Assembly (NCBI GenBank): GCA_007115705.1
Contig: QXEO01002093.1
Coordinates: forward strand, 744,001-808,000
Source of the DNA: Dactylis glomerata
Lineage: Eukaryota > Streptophyta > Magnoliopsida > Poales > Poaceae
Direction of reading: 5' to 3'
DNA: 64,000 nucleotides
Shown here piece after piece: positions 21,779 through 32,879 of this stretch (its first letter is position 1; each line of letters begins with the position of its first letter). The position numbers and the translations under genes are program-made. The notes below the pieces were generated by a model. It saw only the letters and a list, made by a program, of their open reading frames with translations, was not told where the DNA came from and searched no databases.

Positions 21779-23316
21779 TGATACGTCTCAAACGTATCTA
21801 TCATTTTTGATGCTCCATGCTTGTTTTTACACCATTTGCCTATTGTTTCGTTACACTTAGTGGCACTTTTATACATTTTCCGGAACTAACCTATTAACGA
21901 GTTGCCACAGTGACAGTTCCCTGTTTTCTGCTGTTTTTGTGTTTCAGAAGTGATACACAGGAAATATTCTCGGAATTGGACGAAACAAGTTCCTGAAGCC
22001 TTATTTTACCCGGAAGCTTCCAGACATCCGAAGAGGTGTCAGAGGGGGGCCACCAGGGCCCCAGACACATGCCCGGCGCGGCCAGGGGTCTGGCCGCGCG
22101 GGGCCCGCGTGTGGGCACCTGGCCCCTCCTCCGACGGTGCCCCTTCGCCTATATAAAGCCTCGGGACGGAAAACCCTAGAGGATTCGGCAATTTTCCAGA
22201 AAGAGTTCCACAGCTCCGCCGCCATCGTCGACGAATTTCGGGGGACAGAAGTCTCTGTTCCGGCACCCTGCCGGGACGGGGAAGTGCCCCCGGAGCCATC
22301 TCCATCGGTCTCCATCGCCGTCTCCGCCGTCTCCATCGACTTCACTGCCATCTCCATCAACCTTGCTGTCTCCTATGATGAGGAGGGAGTAGTTCATCCC
22401 CGGGGCTGAGGGCTCTACCGGTAGCTATGTGGTTCACCTCTCTCTCCCATGATGTGATCTTTATGTGATCGTGAGCTTTGTATCATGTTTAACAAGTACA
22501 TGTTATTATTCAGATATTTTGTGTACTCTAGCAATGTTATTAAAGTAATCTATTCCTCCTGCTATGGTGTAACGGTGACAGTGCGTGCATCATGGTGGTA
22601 CTTGGTTTAGGCTATGATTGTGATCTCTTGTGGATTATGAGAATAATTATTGCTATGATAGTTTGAGTGATCTATTCCTCCTTTCATGGTGTAATGTTGA
22701 CAGTGTGTGCACCGTGTTAGTACTTGGTTTAAGTTGCAATGATTTCTATCTTGAGTTGTGATCTGATTTGGGTATCGCTATGAGTGGTGTTTGTCAAGTA
22801 CTTGATGAACTTTAAGGGGTGCTTCTGTAGCCACTACGCAATGATTAGTGTTATTCAATAGGAGAGTAATTCAGAGTACCTTAGCAAAGAGAAGTTATTT
22901 GTTCAGTCATGTTACATTGTTGGGAGTGTGTCCACTAGTGAAAGTATGATCCCTAGGCCTTATTTCCAAGCATTGCATACCGTTTACTTGCTATTTTGTT
23001 ACTTGTTTGCTTGCAGCGATATTTATTTCACATCACGTTTGCTACTTATAATCCTCTATACCACTTGTATTTCACTATCTCTTCGCCGAACTAGTGCACC
23101 TATACATCTGACAAGTGTATTCGGTGTGTTGGGGACACAAGAGACTTTCTGTATCGTAATTGCAGGGTTGCTTGAGAGGGATAGCTTTGACCTCTAACCT
23201 CCCTGAGTTCGATAAACCTTGGGTGATCCACTTAAGGGAAACTTGCTGCTGTTCTACAAACCTTTGCACTTGGAGGCCCAACAAGTGTCTACAAGAATAG
23301 AAGTGCGTAGACATCA
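21779..23316 (+). repeat. Element C 3' LTR
   Basis: Full-length partner of 16630-18166. GC hairpin at 22076-22099 and TATA box conserved. Followed by the AGGAG duplication at 23317-23321. Confidence 0.96.
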
Positions 23317-23321
23317 AGGAG

Positions 23322-23861
23322 GCAGAGAGACAGAGGAAGAAGATGACGGTGTGGGGTAAAAAGGAGAAGTTTACCCCCGCCGCCCTATTTGTATATCTCC
23401 GGGTAAGGGTCGTGGGGGTGGTAGTGCTCCACTACCCCGGCCATTTTCGCGGTGAGTCGCCACGTGGCAGCACGGAGTGGGGCGGCGGCTATTGTAACCG
23501 TGCCACTAGGCAATGATGGTAGGGAGTGAATGCACTGTGAACCGTCACATCGTGTGACCGTTCGAGGTGGCAGGGCAGTTGCAAGTTTTGATGCGAACTG
23601 TCAGGCTTGGCTTCTCAAGGAAGTCTCATCTATATGTCGGCATAGCTGCCCGAAAAACAAGTTCTGTCCGGAATACCCTCAGGGCCGGCCGGATTAACTT
23701 TTGGAGAAGGAACAGTAGCCGGTATATGTGTGTATGTCCCGGCATATAATCTGATCGTCGGTATATAACAATAGAGCCAAGATATAATGAAAAGAAGATA
23801 TGTTGAACCTGCCAAGGCCCCTCAGTCAAGACTGGGGGACCTCGACAGCTTCGGGGACTAA
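23322..23861 (-). promoter_or_regulatory. Probable promoter of B's antisense gene, and B's polypurine tract
   Basis: This resumes B after element C. On the minus strand it holds a perfect 10-bp palindrome GCCACGTGGC (23459-23468, G-box type) and a TATA-like TATACAAATA (23386-23395), in the right order and orientation for the antisense gene. Without C, the TATA-like site lies about 600 bases upstream of that gene's ATG. At the far end TTCGGGGACTAA (23850-23861) directly precedes B's 3' LTR and is the likely polypurine tract on the plus strand. Promoter assignment is inference. Confidence 0.45.
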
Positions 23862-24788
23862 TGTTGGGGGGATGACCCCCGGTAGGGTCAAGAGGCTGGA
23901 AAGTTACAAAGAGTAAGGTTGACTTTATCTCGGTTGACCTAGATGGGGTCTAGCCGGAATAAAGGAGCGTCGGCCAGACCGGCATATAAGTGTATCCTGG
24001 TGGCAGTATAGATATGCCGGATTCACCGGGATACTTATTGAGGAGTGCCGGCATATGCTTAGATATGCCGGCCTACCTATTTGATGTGTTGTGCAGGAGC
24101 AGGGGAGGCCGGATTACCCGACCTTCATAGGTCGTCGGTCCGGCATATAGGTCCAGGGTATGGCCAACGGACATATCCGGGATATATAAGTCAACTAATG
24201 TGTCATGTCCCTACGATCAAGGAGAGGTTCAGTTCAGCATGGAGGAAGATCGTGTTGACAGGGTGCACAGTGGTGGTCTACCTACCCACTCTGTGCACAA
24301 GTACAGCCCTTACCTCACAGAGGTAAGGTCATAGTTCAAGAGGTACAACGTACAGGGATGTGGAGTCCCATCGAGAGCAATCAGGGAGAAAGTCAAGGGT
24401 CTCTGCCTTCGTCAGCAGGTCCTATTTGGAGTGTAGTTGGTGTCTTCTGGTCTCTTGAGACCGTTGTAACCCTGGCCACCACTATATAAGGTGGCACAGG
24501 GAGCCCTAGTAGGGGGTTGGTCACTCTGTGTTCCTACACTTAGCTGTTCATCTTCCTCCTCTAGCAGAGAGCTTGGAAGCACCATTGGTGTATACTCCAT
24601 CGATTCAAATATATAACCAGTAGAGCAGGAGTAGGGGTGTTATCTCTTTATGAGAGCCCCGAACCTGGGTAGATCAGTGTTCCTTTCTGTCGTGCTTTTC
24701 AGCTCGTTCCCCTCTCCCGAATCCTCCAGCATCTAGTTCGGCCCCATTTAAGCCATCCCATGGCATATGTTGTTTCACCACGACGACA
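23862..24788 (+). repeat. Element B 3' LTR
   Basis: Pairs with 2968-3894. CGGAC follows at 24789-24793, completing the target duplication. Confidence 0.96.
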
Positions 24789-26372
24789 CGGACGTGGCTC
24801 AACAGCCTGCCGGCTCTGCAGATCAATTCCTGGCATGATTTCCAAGAGGCGTTCATCAAGAACTTCACGGGAACTTACAAGCAACCGCCCCGCCCATGAC
24901 AGCTGGCCCTCTACAAGCAAGGCCCCGACGAGCCAGACCGTGACTACCTCATGAGATGGTCCGAGCTGCGCAACTCATGCGAAGGGGTGGGCGAGGAGCA
25001 AGCCATCGGCTACTTCATGGACGGATGCAGAGAAGGGACCCTACTGAAGCACAAGCTCCACAGAGCCGAGCCGAAGTCAATGGCGGACTTCATGGCGATT
25101 GCAGACAAGTACGCTTCTGCCGACTCTGCTGCAAGAGTGCAATGCGTTGAACCAGTGCCAGCTGGAAGCCAGTCTCAGCCGGCAGCCGGCCAAGGAGGAC
25201 ATCACAACTGTGATCGACATGGCAAGAGGAAAGACGAACGCCGTGACAACAAGTACGGCTCCTAGCAGGTAGCCGCTGTTCAAGGAAGCTCGGGGGCTAC
25301 GGGTGGAAGCCAGAAGCGCAAAGGGGACAAATTCAGCAAGGACAAGTACACCATCGAGGTGATGCTAGACCAACCCTGCAAGTTCCATAGCGTTTCTAGC
25401 AAGCCGGCAGCGCATACCACTGGCCAGTGCAGCTTCACCAGGGACCTAGAGCAGGGAAATCACCAATTGCCTGGACCCCCACCGGGCCTGCCGGCTGAAG
25501 CGCATGGAAACAAGAATCGACAACCGGCCAAGGTAGCAGGGGACTACCCCGAGGAAGCGAATGTGGAACAATACCATGTGTTCACTTCCCAGGTGGAGGA
25601 GCCAAAGGATGAACCGTGGTTCGATGTCGAGGTGAATGCAATCGTGCAAGTTGGACCTCAGTACATGCATTGGTCTGACGCGTCGATTACCTGGGGACGC
25701 GAAGATCACCCGCCTCTCATGCCGAGGCCCGGGGGCTACGCGCTGGTCTTGAACCCAATCGTGTTCTCTGAGATGCATACCTACCGATTCTCACGTGTAC
25801 TCATTGATGGAGGCAGCAGCATCAACCTTCTCTACCGCACTTCGATGGAGAAGCTCAGGATCCCAGAGATCCAACTGAAGCCAACCAAGCTCACCTTCCA
25901 TGGGATTGTGCCTGGGCACTCCTGTACACCGATGGGAAGGATTGAGTTGGAGGTGCTGTTTGGCAAGAAAGACAATCATCATCACGAGCCGATCTGGTTC
26001 GAGGTGGTAGACCTCAACAGCCCCTATCATGCGCTGCTTGGCCGACCAGCCTTGGCCAAGTTCATGGCAGTCCCGCACTACGCTTACTTGAAGATGAAGC
26101 TCCCAGGCCCTCGCGGGGTGATTACTGTCACTGGATGCTACAAGAAGTCAATAGAGTGCGCAAGAGCCAGCTCCAAGCTGGCGGAGGCCTTGGTCATTGC
26201 TAAAGAGAAGCGACAACTGCTGCGGAGGGTGGCGGCAATCCAGCCGGGCTGCCTGGTGTCGGGACTGCCGGCTCCACACCTCAAGCCGGCAAGCCTGTCC
26301 AAGGAAGTCCCGCCCGAAGCGGGCAAGGAGTCAAAAGCTCTTGTCTCGGGGGCTGGCTCCTCCTCGAGGTAG
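24789..26372 (+). pseudogene. Element A gag, 3' half, and aspartic protease
   Basis: The reading frame of A's gag resumes in phase at the CGGAC duplication. The gag core continues with DYLMRWSELRNSC, matching B's gag. TGA at 24897 and TAG at 25263 break the frame. From 25359 a 337-codon open stretch holds a CX2HX8HX4C knuckle-like cluster and the retropepsin: catalytic Asp coded at 25806-25808 in D-G-G-S-S, then the ALLGRPALAKF block (26030-26065). The frame ends at 26372 in the linker that in B leads to RT. Here nothing follows: no YxDD, RNase H or integrase is found between 26373 and the antisense ORF, on either side of D. A is therefore a gag-protease-only element. Confidence 0.85.
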
Positions 26373-26528
26373 GGGGAAGCGTTTTGCAGCTTCGCCTGAG
26401 ACAAGTCCAAGATCGCTTAAGACCATCGGCTAAGCCAAGGCAAAAACCTTGTATCTCGAACAAGTGTCGTTGAATAAAAGAAAGTTGCGCGGCATACGGC
26501 TGATCCCTGGAAAAGTGCTCTGAAGTAC
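26373..26528 (+). other. Element A post-protease segment, no pol
   Basis: Short non-coding stretch after the protease stop, ending in AGTAC (26524-26528), one copy of D's target duplication. It continues at 55889. Confidence 0.7.
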
Positions 26529-28156
26529 TGATACGTCTCAAATGTATCTATAATTTTTGATGCTCCATGCTTGTTTTTACACCATTTGCCTATTGTTTCG
26601 TTACACTTAGTGGCACTTTTATGCATTTTCCGGAACTAACCTATTAACGAAGTGCCACCGTGCCAGTTTCCTATTTTCTGCTGTTTTTGTGTTTCAGAAG
26701 TGATACACAGGAAATATTCTCGGAATTGGACGAAACAAGTTCCTGAAGTCATATTTTACCCGGAAGCTTCCAGAGATCCGAAGGAGAGAAGGAGTGGGGC
26801 CACCAGGGCCCCACACACAGGGGTGGCGCGGCCCAGCCCCTGGCCGCGCCGACCCCGTGTGAGGGCGCCTGGGACCCCCTCTGACATCGCCCCTTCGCCT
26901 ATAAAGACCCCCCGACGAGAAAAACCTAAGTACCCGATCAGATTTCCAGAACACATCGCGATACGCCACCGCCGTCAACCCGAAGATCGGGAGGGTCCAG
27001 AAGCTCTTCCCGGCACCCTGCCGGAGAGGGGAATCGCCACCGGAGGTCTTCTTCATCGCCATGCTTGCCTCCGGAGCGATGAGTGAGTAGTCTACCTTGG
27101 ACTATGGGTCCATAGCAGTAGCTAGATGGTTGTCTTCTCCACCATGTGCTTCATGTTTAGATCTCATGAGCTGCCCTACATGATTGAGATCACCGTTATG
27201 TAATTCTATGATGTTGGTTTGTTGGGATCCGATGAATATTGGTGTTTATGATTAAGTTGTTGTACTGAATTATATCTTTTGTTATCTCTATGTTGTTTAT
27301 GATCTTGCATGCTCTCCGTTGTTAGTAGCTATCTTGGCTGAGTAGTTGCTAGTGACTCCAAGAGGGGGTATTTATGCTCGATAGTGGGTTCATGTCTGTA
27401 TTTCACCTGGGGGAGTGACAGAAACCTCTAAGGTGGTAGATGTGCTGTTGCTACTAGGGAGAAAACAACATTCATATGCTCAAGGGCATATGCTTTGTTT
27501 ACATTACACACTTCGCTTAATGCAATTATCTGTTGTTCGCAACTTAATACTTCTAGGGTGTTCGGATTGATATCCCCGGGAGTGGATTATTAGTCATAGA
27601 TGCAGTTGGATGGCGGTCTATGTATTTTGTTGTAATGCCCAGAGTAAATCTCATAGTGATCTTCTTGACATATCACGTTATCTTTATTCTATCAATTGCC
27701 CAACTGTAATTTGTTTACCCAGCATGTTATTTTATCTATGGAGACACACCACTAGTGAACTGTGGACCCCGGTCCTATTTTAATCATATTGCAATCACCT
27801 GTTTACTTTTCCCGCACTGTTTACTTTACTCGCATATACTTTACTGTTTTCCACTCGATACACTCATAACCTTTGTTTCAAGCAAACCGGTGAGATTGAC
27901 AACCTCATCGCAAGTTGGGAACAAAGTATTTGTTTGTGTGTGTGCAGGTTCCACAACACCTTCAGTCGTCACCGTCTCTCCTCTCCTGTTCGATAAACCT
28001 TGGTTTCTTAACTGAGGGAAAACTTGCCGCTACACTCATCATACCTTCCTCTTGGGGTTCCCAACGGGCTGGTCATCACCACGCACAAGGACTTACTGCT
28101 CCCACGTCAACTACACGCCACAGCTCTTTTCTGGCGCCATCATCACACGAGTAGCA
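26529..28156 (+). repeat. Element D 5' LTR
   Basis: Pairs with 54253-55883. GC hairpin at 26825-26850, TATAAAG at 26900-26906. Near its 3' end (about 28131-28145) it contains CTTTTCTGGCGCCATCA, a piece of primer-site sequence now lying inside the LTR. Confidence 0.95.
26900..26906 (+). promoter_or_regulatory. TATA box of element D LTR
   Basis: TATAAAG about 50 bases after the GC hairpin, in the CCCCTTCGCCTATA context shared with C. Confidence 0.65.
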
Positions 28157-28166
28157 GCACTTTTTC

Positions 28167-28249
28167 TGGCGCCGTTGCCGGGGAACGAAGAAGAATAACC
28201 TCCCTCGCTAACTAGGCGCCAGCACTTTTTCTGGCGCCATTGCCGGGGA
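28167..28249 (+). other. Duplicated primer-binding site region of element D
   Basis: TGGCGCCGTTGCCGGGGA at 28167-28184 lies 10 bases after the LTR end and is the probable working site. A second, TGGCGCCATTGCCGGGGA, lies at 28232-28249 with the same AGCACTTTTTC lead-in. A third partial copy lies inside the LTR end. This looks like repeated duplication of the LTR/primer-site junction. Confidence 0.8.
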
Positions 28250-28409
28250 GGAAGAGAAGACTTCTGCGAGGGGAGTTCTTCGCACACACATTCTTTACTT
28301 TGTTATTTCTTTTGCTTTACTTTATTTTATTTTACCTGCATTGCTTTATATCAAAAACCCAAAAAAATTAGAATCCTTGGTATTTGTTTTTACTTTACTT
28401 TAGTTTATC

Positions 28410-29003
28410 ATGCTGTTCCCTGAGTTCGTTCTGGAGGACCTCTCTGTAGGTAGTGGTTCGATTATTGGCAAAAGTAACATTGAGGAGTTCTTTAATCACA
28501 TTAGTATGCATGAGGAAGTTGAGGAAAAGTCTTGGGTCGAGCTTGCTCCTAGTATTGAAGCTGCTTCTGTTTATTTAATTGAAATGTTGGAAACTAGGTT
28601 TGCTAGTCTTAATCCTTTCACGCAATACATGTTTCTTAAGCTTCATGAAATTGAGGATCCCGAAAAGAAAGCTTTTATCTTGGAAACTTTGCGCTTAGAA
28701 TTTAAGGATGTCGTTATTGAAGCCAGGAAGGTTCTTAAACGTTTTAATAAACTCGGTTCACCTATAGCGGTTATTGGTACAAATGAAGGGGCCGAGATAC
28801 CTATACCTTGCAAGCTTTTGGGATTGTGTGAAGCTTTCGAAAATAATTTTGACTGGATTTGCCCTGAAAATCTTTTCGATGAAAGTAGTGTGCCAAAGCG
28901 TGATCGTAAAGGGGTTTCAAAAACTCAGTTGAACACATTTTCCTTCATTGTTGAAAAGATCTCTGTTGTTGATCTTAATGCTTCATCACTTGATATTACT
29001 TGA
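28410..29003 (+). CDS. Unrecognised 197-residue ORF of element D
   Basis: This is the only sizeable interior frame of D and is intact. The product is acidic, probably mostly helical (an E/K/L-rich centre at residues about 60-110), with no transmembrane segment and no motif I recognise. It is not gag-like by eye. Its start is about 160 bases after the second primer-site copy. It ends just before the twin-hairpin block that also follows C's ORF, so both elements have a swappable ORF slot between the primer site and a shared 3' interior. The ORF could be captured host sequence or a diverged element gene. Confidence 0.55.
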   Translation: MLFPEFVLEDLSVGSGSIIGKSNIEEFFNHISMHEEVEEKSWVELAPSIEAASVYLIEMLETRFASLNPFTQYMFLKLHEIEDPEKKAFILETLRLEFKDVVIEARKVLKRFNKLGSPIAVIGTNEGAEIPIPCKLLGLCEAFENNFDWICPENLFDESSVPKRDRKGVSKTQLNTFSFIVEKISVVDLNASSLDIT

Positions 29004-31466
29004 TTCGCAATTTTCTGCGCCTAGCTCAAAGGCGTTAAAGAAAAGCACTCTTGGGAGATAACCCAATGTTTTCTTTTCAGTACTTTTTATTTTATTTGAG
29101 TCTTGGAAGTCATTACTACTGTAATGACCGCTCCTTATCTTGTTTATTTCGTTTTTGTGCCAAGAGAAGCCTCTAATTTGAGTGAGGTAAAGATTTGGGG
29201 ATGTTGCTGTCCTGAAACAGTTTTCGGTGCTGCACCGTAAAAATTCGTGAAAATTCTCTGTTTATCTTTTGGACCTGCGATTTCTTGTGCATATGCCCCA
29301 GGTTATATCCAAACTTTTCTTAGTTGAACACTTTTTGATTTGAGCAACAGAAAATCCCTCAAAAATTCGTCCTTTGTCAGCTGTTCAGTTTTGACAGATT
29401 TCTGCCAATATTTGTTTTTGCCACTTTATCACTTTCTTTTGAGTTCTTTTTTATCATGGAACTCTTGTGGAGGTTGCTACAGTAGTATATACTTTATATG
29501 TGGTGGTTTTGGGTTGAAACCTGAAGCTAAAAGAGGTTGAATATATTTTATGCTTACACTAATGTTGCTAATAGAATTGTGTTTAGTTTTGTATGAAGGA
29601 AGTTTTCAAGTGTAGGGATTGGAGAATGATGAGATGAGTTGAAGAATGGACAAAAGCTCAAGCTTGGGGATGCCCATGCATCACCCCAAGAAATATCCAA
29701 GAAGTACAAGCGTCAAAGCTTGGGGATGCCCCCGAGGCACCCCTTCTTCATCGGCAAAAATCAGGTCACCTTTCAAGACACTATATTTTTATTGCTTCAT
29801 GCACTATGCGTTTTTCTTGGAGCGTCAGTTGTTTTAGTTTTCTTAGTTGGTTTAGTTTGTTTGTTTGCTGCAATAAATGGTTGGACCCCAACAAAATTTC
29901 CTTTGGAGGAGATGTACTCGTTTTCATTTGCAAAGAACGCTCTAGTTTTCACTCTTATTAAAAATCGAGCGCTCTACTTTTTCTGCTACTGCTTTTGGTT
30001 TTCGTTTTCGCCTTGATTTGCGTTCAGATCTTGTCATATATTTTTATCAAGGTGTATTTTTGGCTCTGATCTTTATTGGTTTTCATCAAAAGAGGTATTT
30101 ATAAAAATTTCAAATGGTGTTGGAAAAGAGAAAAAGCTTTGTGCAAAATAGTGGTACAAGAAGGAGCTTGTGTAGACTGCGGCTTAGGCTTTTTCATATC
30201 ATGCTTGATGTCTTTTTGATAGTATGCTTAGTGGTTTTGCTGTAGCATGACTTGTCTCAAATAACTGAGATTGCTTAATGAGCCTTTGAAAAAAATCATG
30301 CGTTGTTTTTATTGTATGGAAGCATTATTTTGGTTTTCTCCTTGATGCTTTATTTGGGTTTACTTGGCGCATGCTCACACATGTTAGACTCTTACAAAGT
30401 CGCCATTAGCCTTCATGATCATTTAGTTTTTGACTTTTTATGCCATCTTATGCTTCTTTTAATGTCGCTTTGTCGCTTTGCATGATTATGGCCATTATTG
30501 CTCTCTTAGTTGGTCGCTCCCAGTCTTTTGCTAGCCCTCGCCTTGTACTGAGTATGAGCTCTACTCGTGCATCCAAATCCTAAAAGCCAAAGTTTGCCAT
30601 TGTGTCCACCATACATACCTACTAGAAATTTGCTATTCCAAGTAAATTTGACTTGCTTTTATTTTCTCTTCAAATTAAACTCTTACCAGTGTTATGCGAA
30701 ATTCGGTCAGTAAAGCTCTCACGAACCGGAAGGCACACTTTACTTTTTCCTGTTCTTAAAAATTTGACATTGTGGTCTTTTATGTTGAGTTGTTATGCTT
30801 GCAAGTTGTAAGTTGGATTCTAGCCCAGCCATGCAGTCATGGGCAAGCTTTCAACATTGCACTTCTTATTTGAGTTGATATCGTGATCTTTTGTTTATGG
30901 ATGCCCGCGGTGTGAAATGAATTGGGAATCTTGTGAGGATCATGGAGTTTTTATATGTGTTAGGGAAACGCTGGGCCGCCAATCTAAGCCATGCATAATT
31001 CATGGTGGAAATTTGCAGCATACCCATGGTGAACATTCGACGACGCATCTCACAATAAAAAGCTAAACAATATAGCAAATAAAAGAGATGTCGAGGTGTT
31101 CATTGTCTGCTTGTCCTGTCATTTTGGTGTGGGCTTGTTCCATGTCATCGGGCACGGAGGTAGCCCATTGGCGGTTCTCAATGATATGCATATACTTACA
31201 ATGACAAGAGCCTTGCTTGGGACTCTAAGTAAAGTAGCATGAGGTTTGGGTACTCGTATTCACGGGACACGAGGTTTTCAACTTATGATTTGTCAAGCAT
31301 ATGCATCATAATTGTTCTCGCATTAACTTTAACCATTCAAGATGCTTATGATGGGGGCAATGAGAGCCCAAAGCCGGTAAGTACCATAATTTTTGAAGGT
31401 TATAAAACTTGCAATCACTGCTTCCCTCTGCGAAGGGCCTTTCTTTTACTTTTATGATTGAGTCAC
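29004..31466 (+). other. Element D non-coding interior, left of E
   Basis: Twin hairpins at 29018-29034 and 29051-29066 open the block shared with C. Extra polypurine-like copies lie at 29660-29673 and 29716-29729. Similarity to C stops near 30615. Positions 30616-31405 are a D-specific segment without a supported gene, and similarity to C resumes at about 31407. GTCAC (31462-31466) is one copy of E's duplication. Confidence 0.7.
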
Positions 31467-32863
31467 TGATGACCCACAAGTATAGGGGATCGCAACAGTC
31501 TTCGAGGGAAGTATTACCAGAATTTATTGATTCGGCACAAGGGGAGCCAAAGAATATATGTAAGCCTTAACAGATGAGTTGTCAATTCAGCTGCACCTGG
31601 AAACAGTCTTACTCGCAGCGGATTATCAGTAGCAACAGTTTTATAGCAGTGACAGTAGGAAAACAGTAACAGCAGTAGTAAAATAGCAGCAGTAGAAGTA
31701 ACGGTTGTAAACAGTAGGAACAAATACTGTAGGCACAGGGATGAATAACGAGCGTTGCATGGATAAGATAATTCATGAAATCAATGAGATATGGGCATTG
31801 CAGATAAATAAAGATAAAGCATCCTAGTACAAACAATCATAGGCATGTGTTCCGTATATAGTCGTACGTGCTCACAAGGAGAAACTTGCACGACATCTTT
31901 TGTCCTACCAGCCTGTTGCAGCAGGGCCTCAAGGGAAACTACTGGTAATTAAGGTACTCCTTTTAATAAAGTACCGGAGCAAAGCATTAGCACTCGGTGA
32001 ACACATGTGATCCTCACATCATAGCCATCCCCTCCGGTTATCCCAATTTCTGTCACTTTGGGGCCTCGGGTTCCGGACAACAATATGTGTATACAACTTG
32101 TAGGTAAGACCATAAACAACAAGTATCATCATAGAAATAATAACATGTTCAGATCTGAAATCATGGCACTCGGGCCCAAAGTGACAAGCATTAAGCACAA
32201 CAAGTTGCAACAATGTCATAGGCACTAAATAAAGATACTAGGCACTATGCCCTATCAATCTCATATCAAATTACATGAACAATCTCATCCAATCCCTACC
32301 ATCCCCTCACCTACAGCGGGGGAATTACTCACACATGGATGGAGGAGTCATGGATGGTCGATGGAGGAGCGTCGGTGGTGATGGTGATGAAGATCTCCTC
32401 CAAATCCCCGTCCCGGCAGGGTGCCAGAACGGAGTTTCTGGTTCCGAATCGCGGTTTCTGATGGCGGCGGCGCAGCGGAAGTCTATCTGGGAAAAACGCC
32501 GTCTCCCCGATATTATGTCGTCAGGGGGTATATGTAGGCGAGAGGGGAGGTCGAGAGGCGGCCTGGAGCCACCTCACACAGGGGTGGCGCGGCCAGGGCT
32601 GGGCCGCGCCGCCCATGTGTGACGGCCCCTCGAGCCCCCTCTCCGTCTCGTATTCTGGCTCCGTGGGTCTTCTGGTGAAATATGATTTTTGGTGATTTTT
32701 CCCGAATTTTTACTGGAAGTTGAATTTCTGCACAAAAACGAGACACCAGAGCAATTCTGCTGAAAACAGCGTCAGTCCGTGTTAGTTGTATTCAAAACAC
32801 ACAAATTAGAGGAGAAACAATAGCAAAAGTGTTCGGGAAAGTAGATACGTTTTGGACGTATCA
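31467..32863 (-). repeat. Element E 3' LTR
   Basis: Pairs with 52375-53770. GC hairpin at 32586-32610. Frames on the plus strand at 32275-32622 recur in the other LTR and are not genes. Confidence 0.95.
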
Positions 32864-32879
32864 ACTCCCCCCAAGCTTA
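32864..32879 (-). other. Polypurine tract of element E
   Basis: Minus-strand TAAGCTTGGGGGGAGT immediately before the 3' LTR. Confidence 0.75.

Larger units (their letters stand above)
16630..23316 (+). mobile_element. Element C: Athila-type non-autonomous LTR retrotransposon in 3' region of B
   Basis: LTRs of 1537 and 1538 bases, TGATACGTCTCAAACG start and GTAGACATCA end, AGGAG on both sides. The primer site TGGCGCCGTTGCCGGGGA and the LTR start resemble the Athila-lineage families abundant in Triticeae, many of which lack pol. The 3.6-kb interior has one 279-codon ORF and a long non-coding 3' part shared with D. No gag, protease, RT or integrase is present. By eye about 16 LTR differences (1.0%), younger than its host B. 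Confidence 0.95.
2968..24788 (+). mobile_element. Element B: Tat-lineage Ty3/gypsy retrotransposon with full pol, inserted in gag of A
   Basis: B has two 927-base LTRs (TGT(C/T)GGGGGGATGACCCCC start, CACGACGACA end) and a perfect CGGAC duplication on both sides. Without nested element C it is about 15.1 kb: gag, protease, RT, RNase H, a second RNase H, integrase, then about 6 kb of 3' region with an antisense multi-exon ORF. Dual RNase H plus a long 3' region with an antisense ORF is characteristic of the plant Tat lineage. By eye the LTRs differ at about 13 sites (1.4%). Many in-frame stops and at least two frameshifts make this copy inactive. Confidence 0.95.

Noticed and set aside
16630..23316. 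Large direct repeat of about 1.5 kb at 5149-bp spacing read as a tandem duplication
   Set aside because: Primer site, polypurine tract, TG..CA ends and AGGAG duplication show it is the LTR pair of element C. The same reasoning covers the 3.5-kb repeat at 35773/45124.
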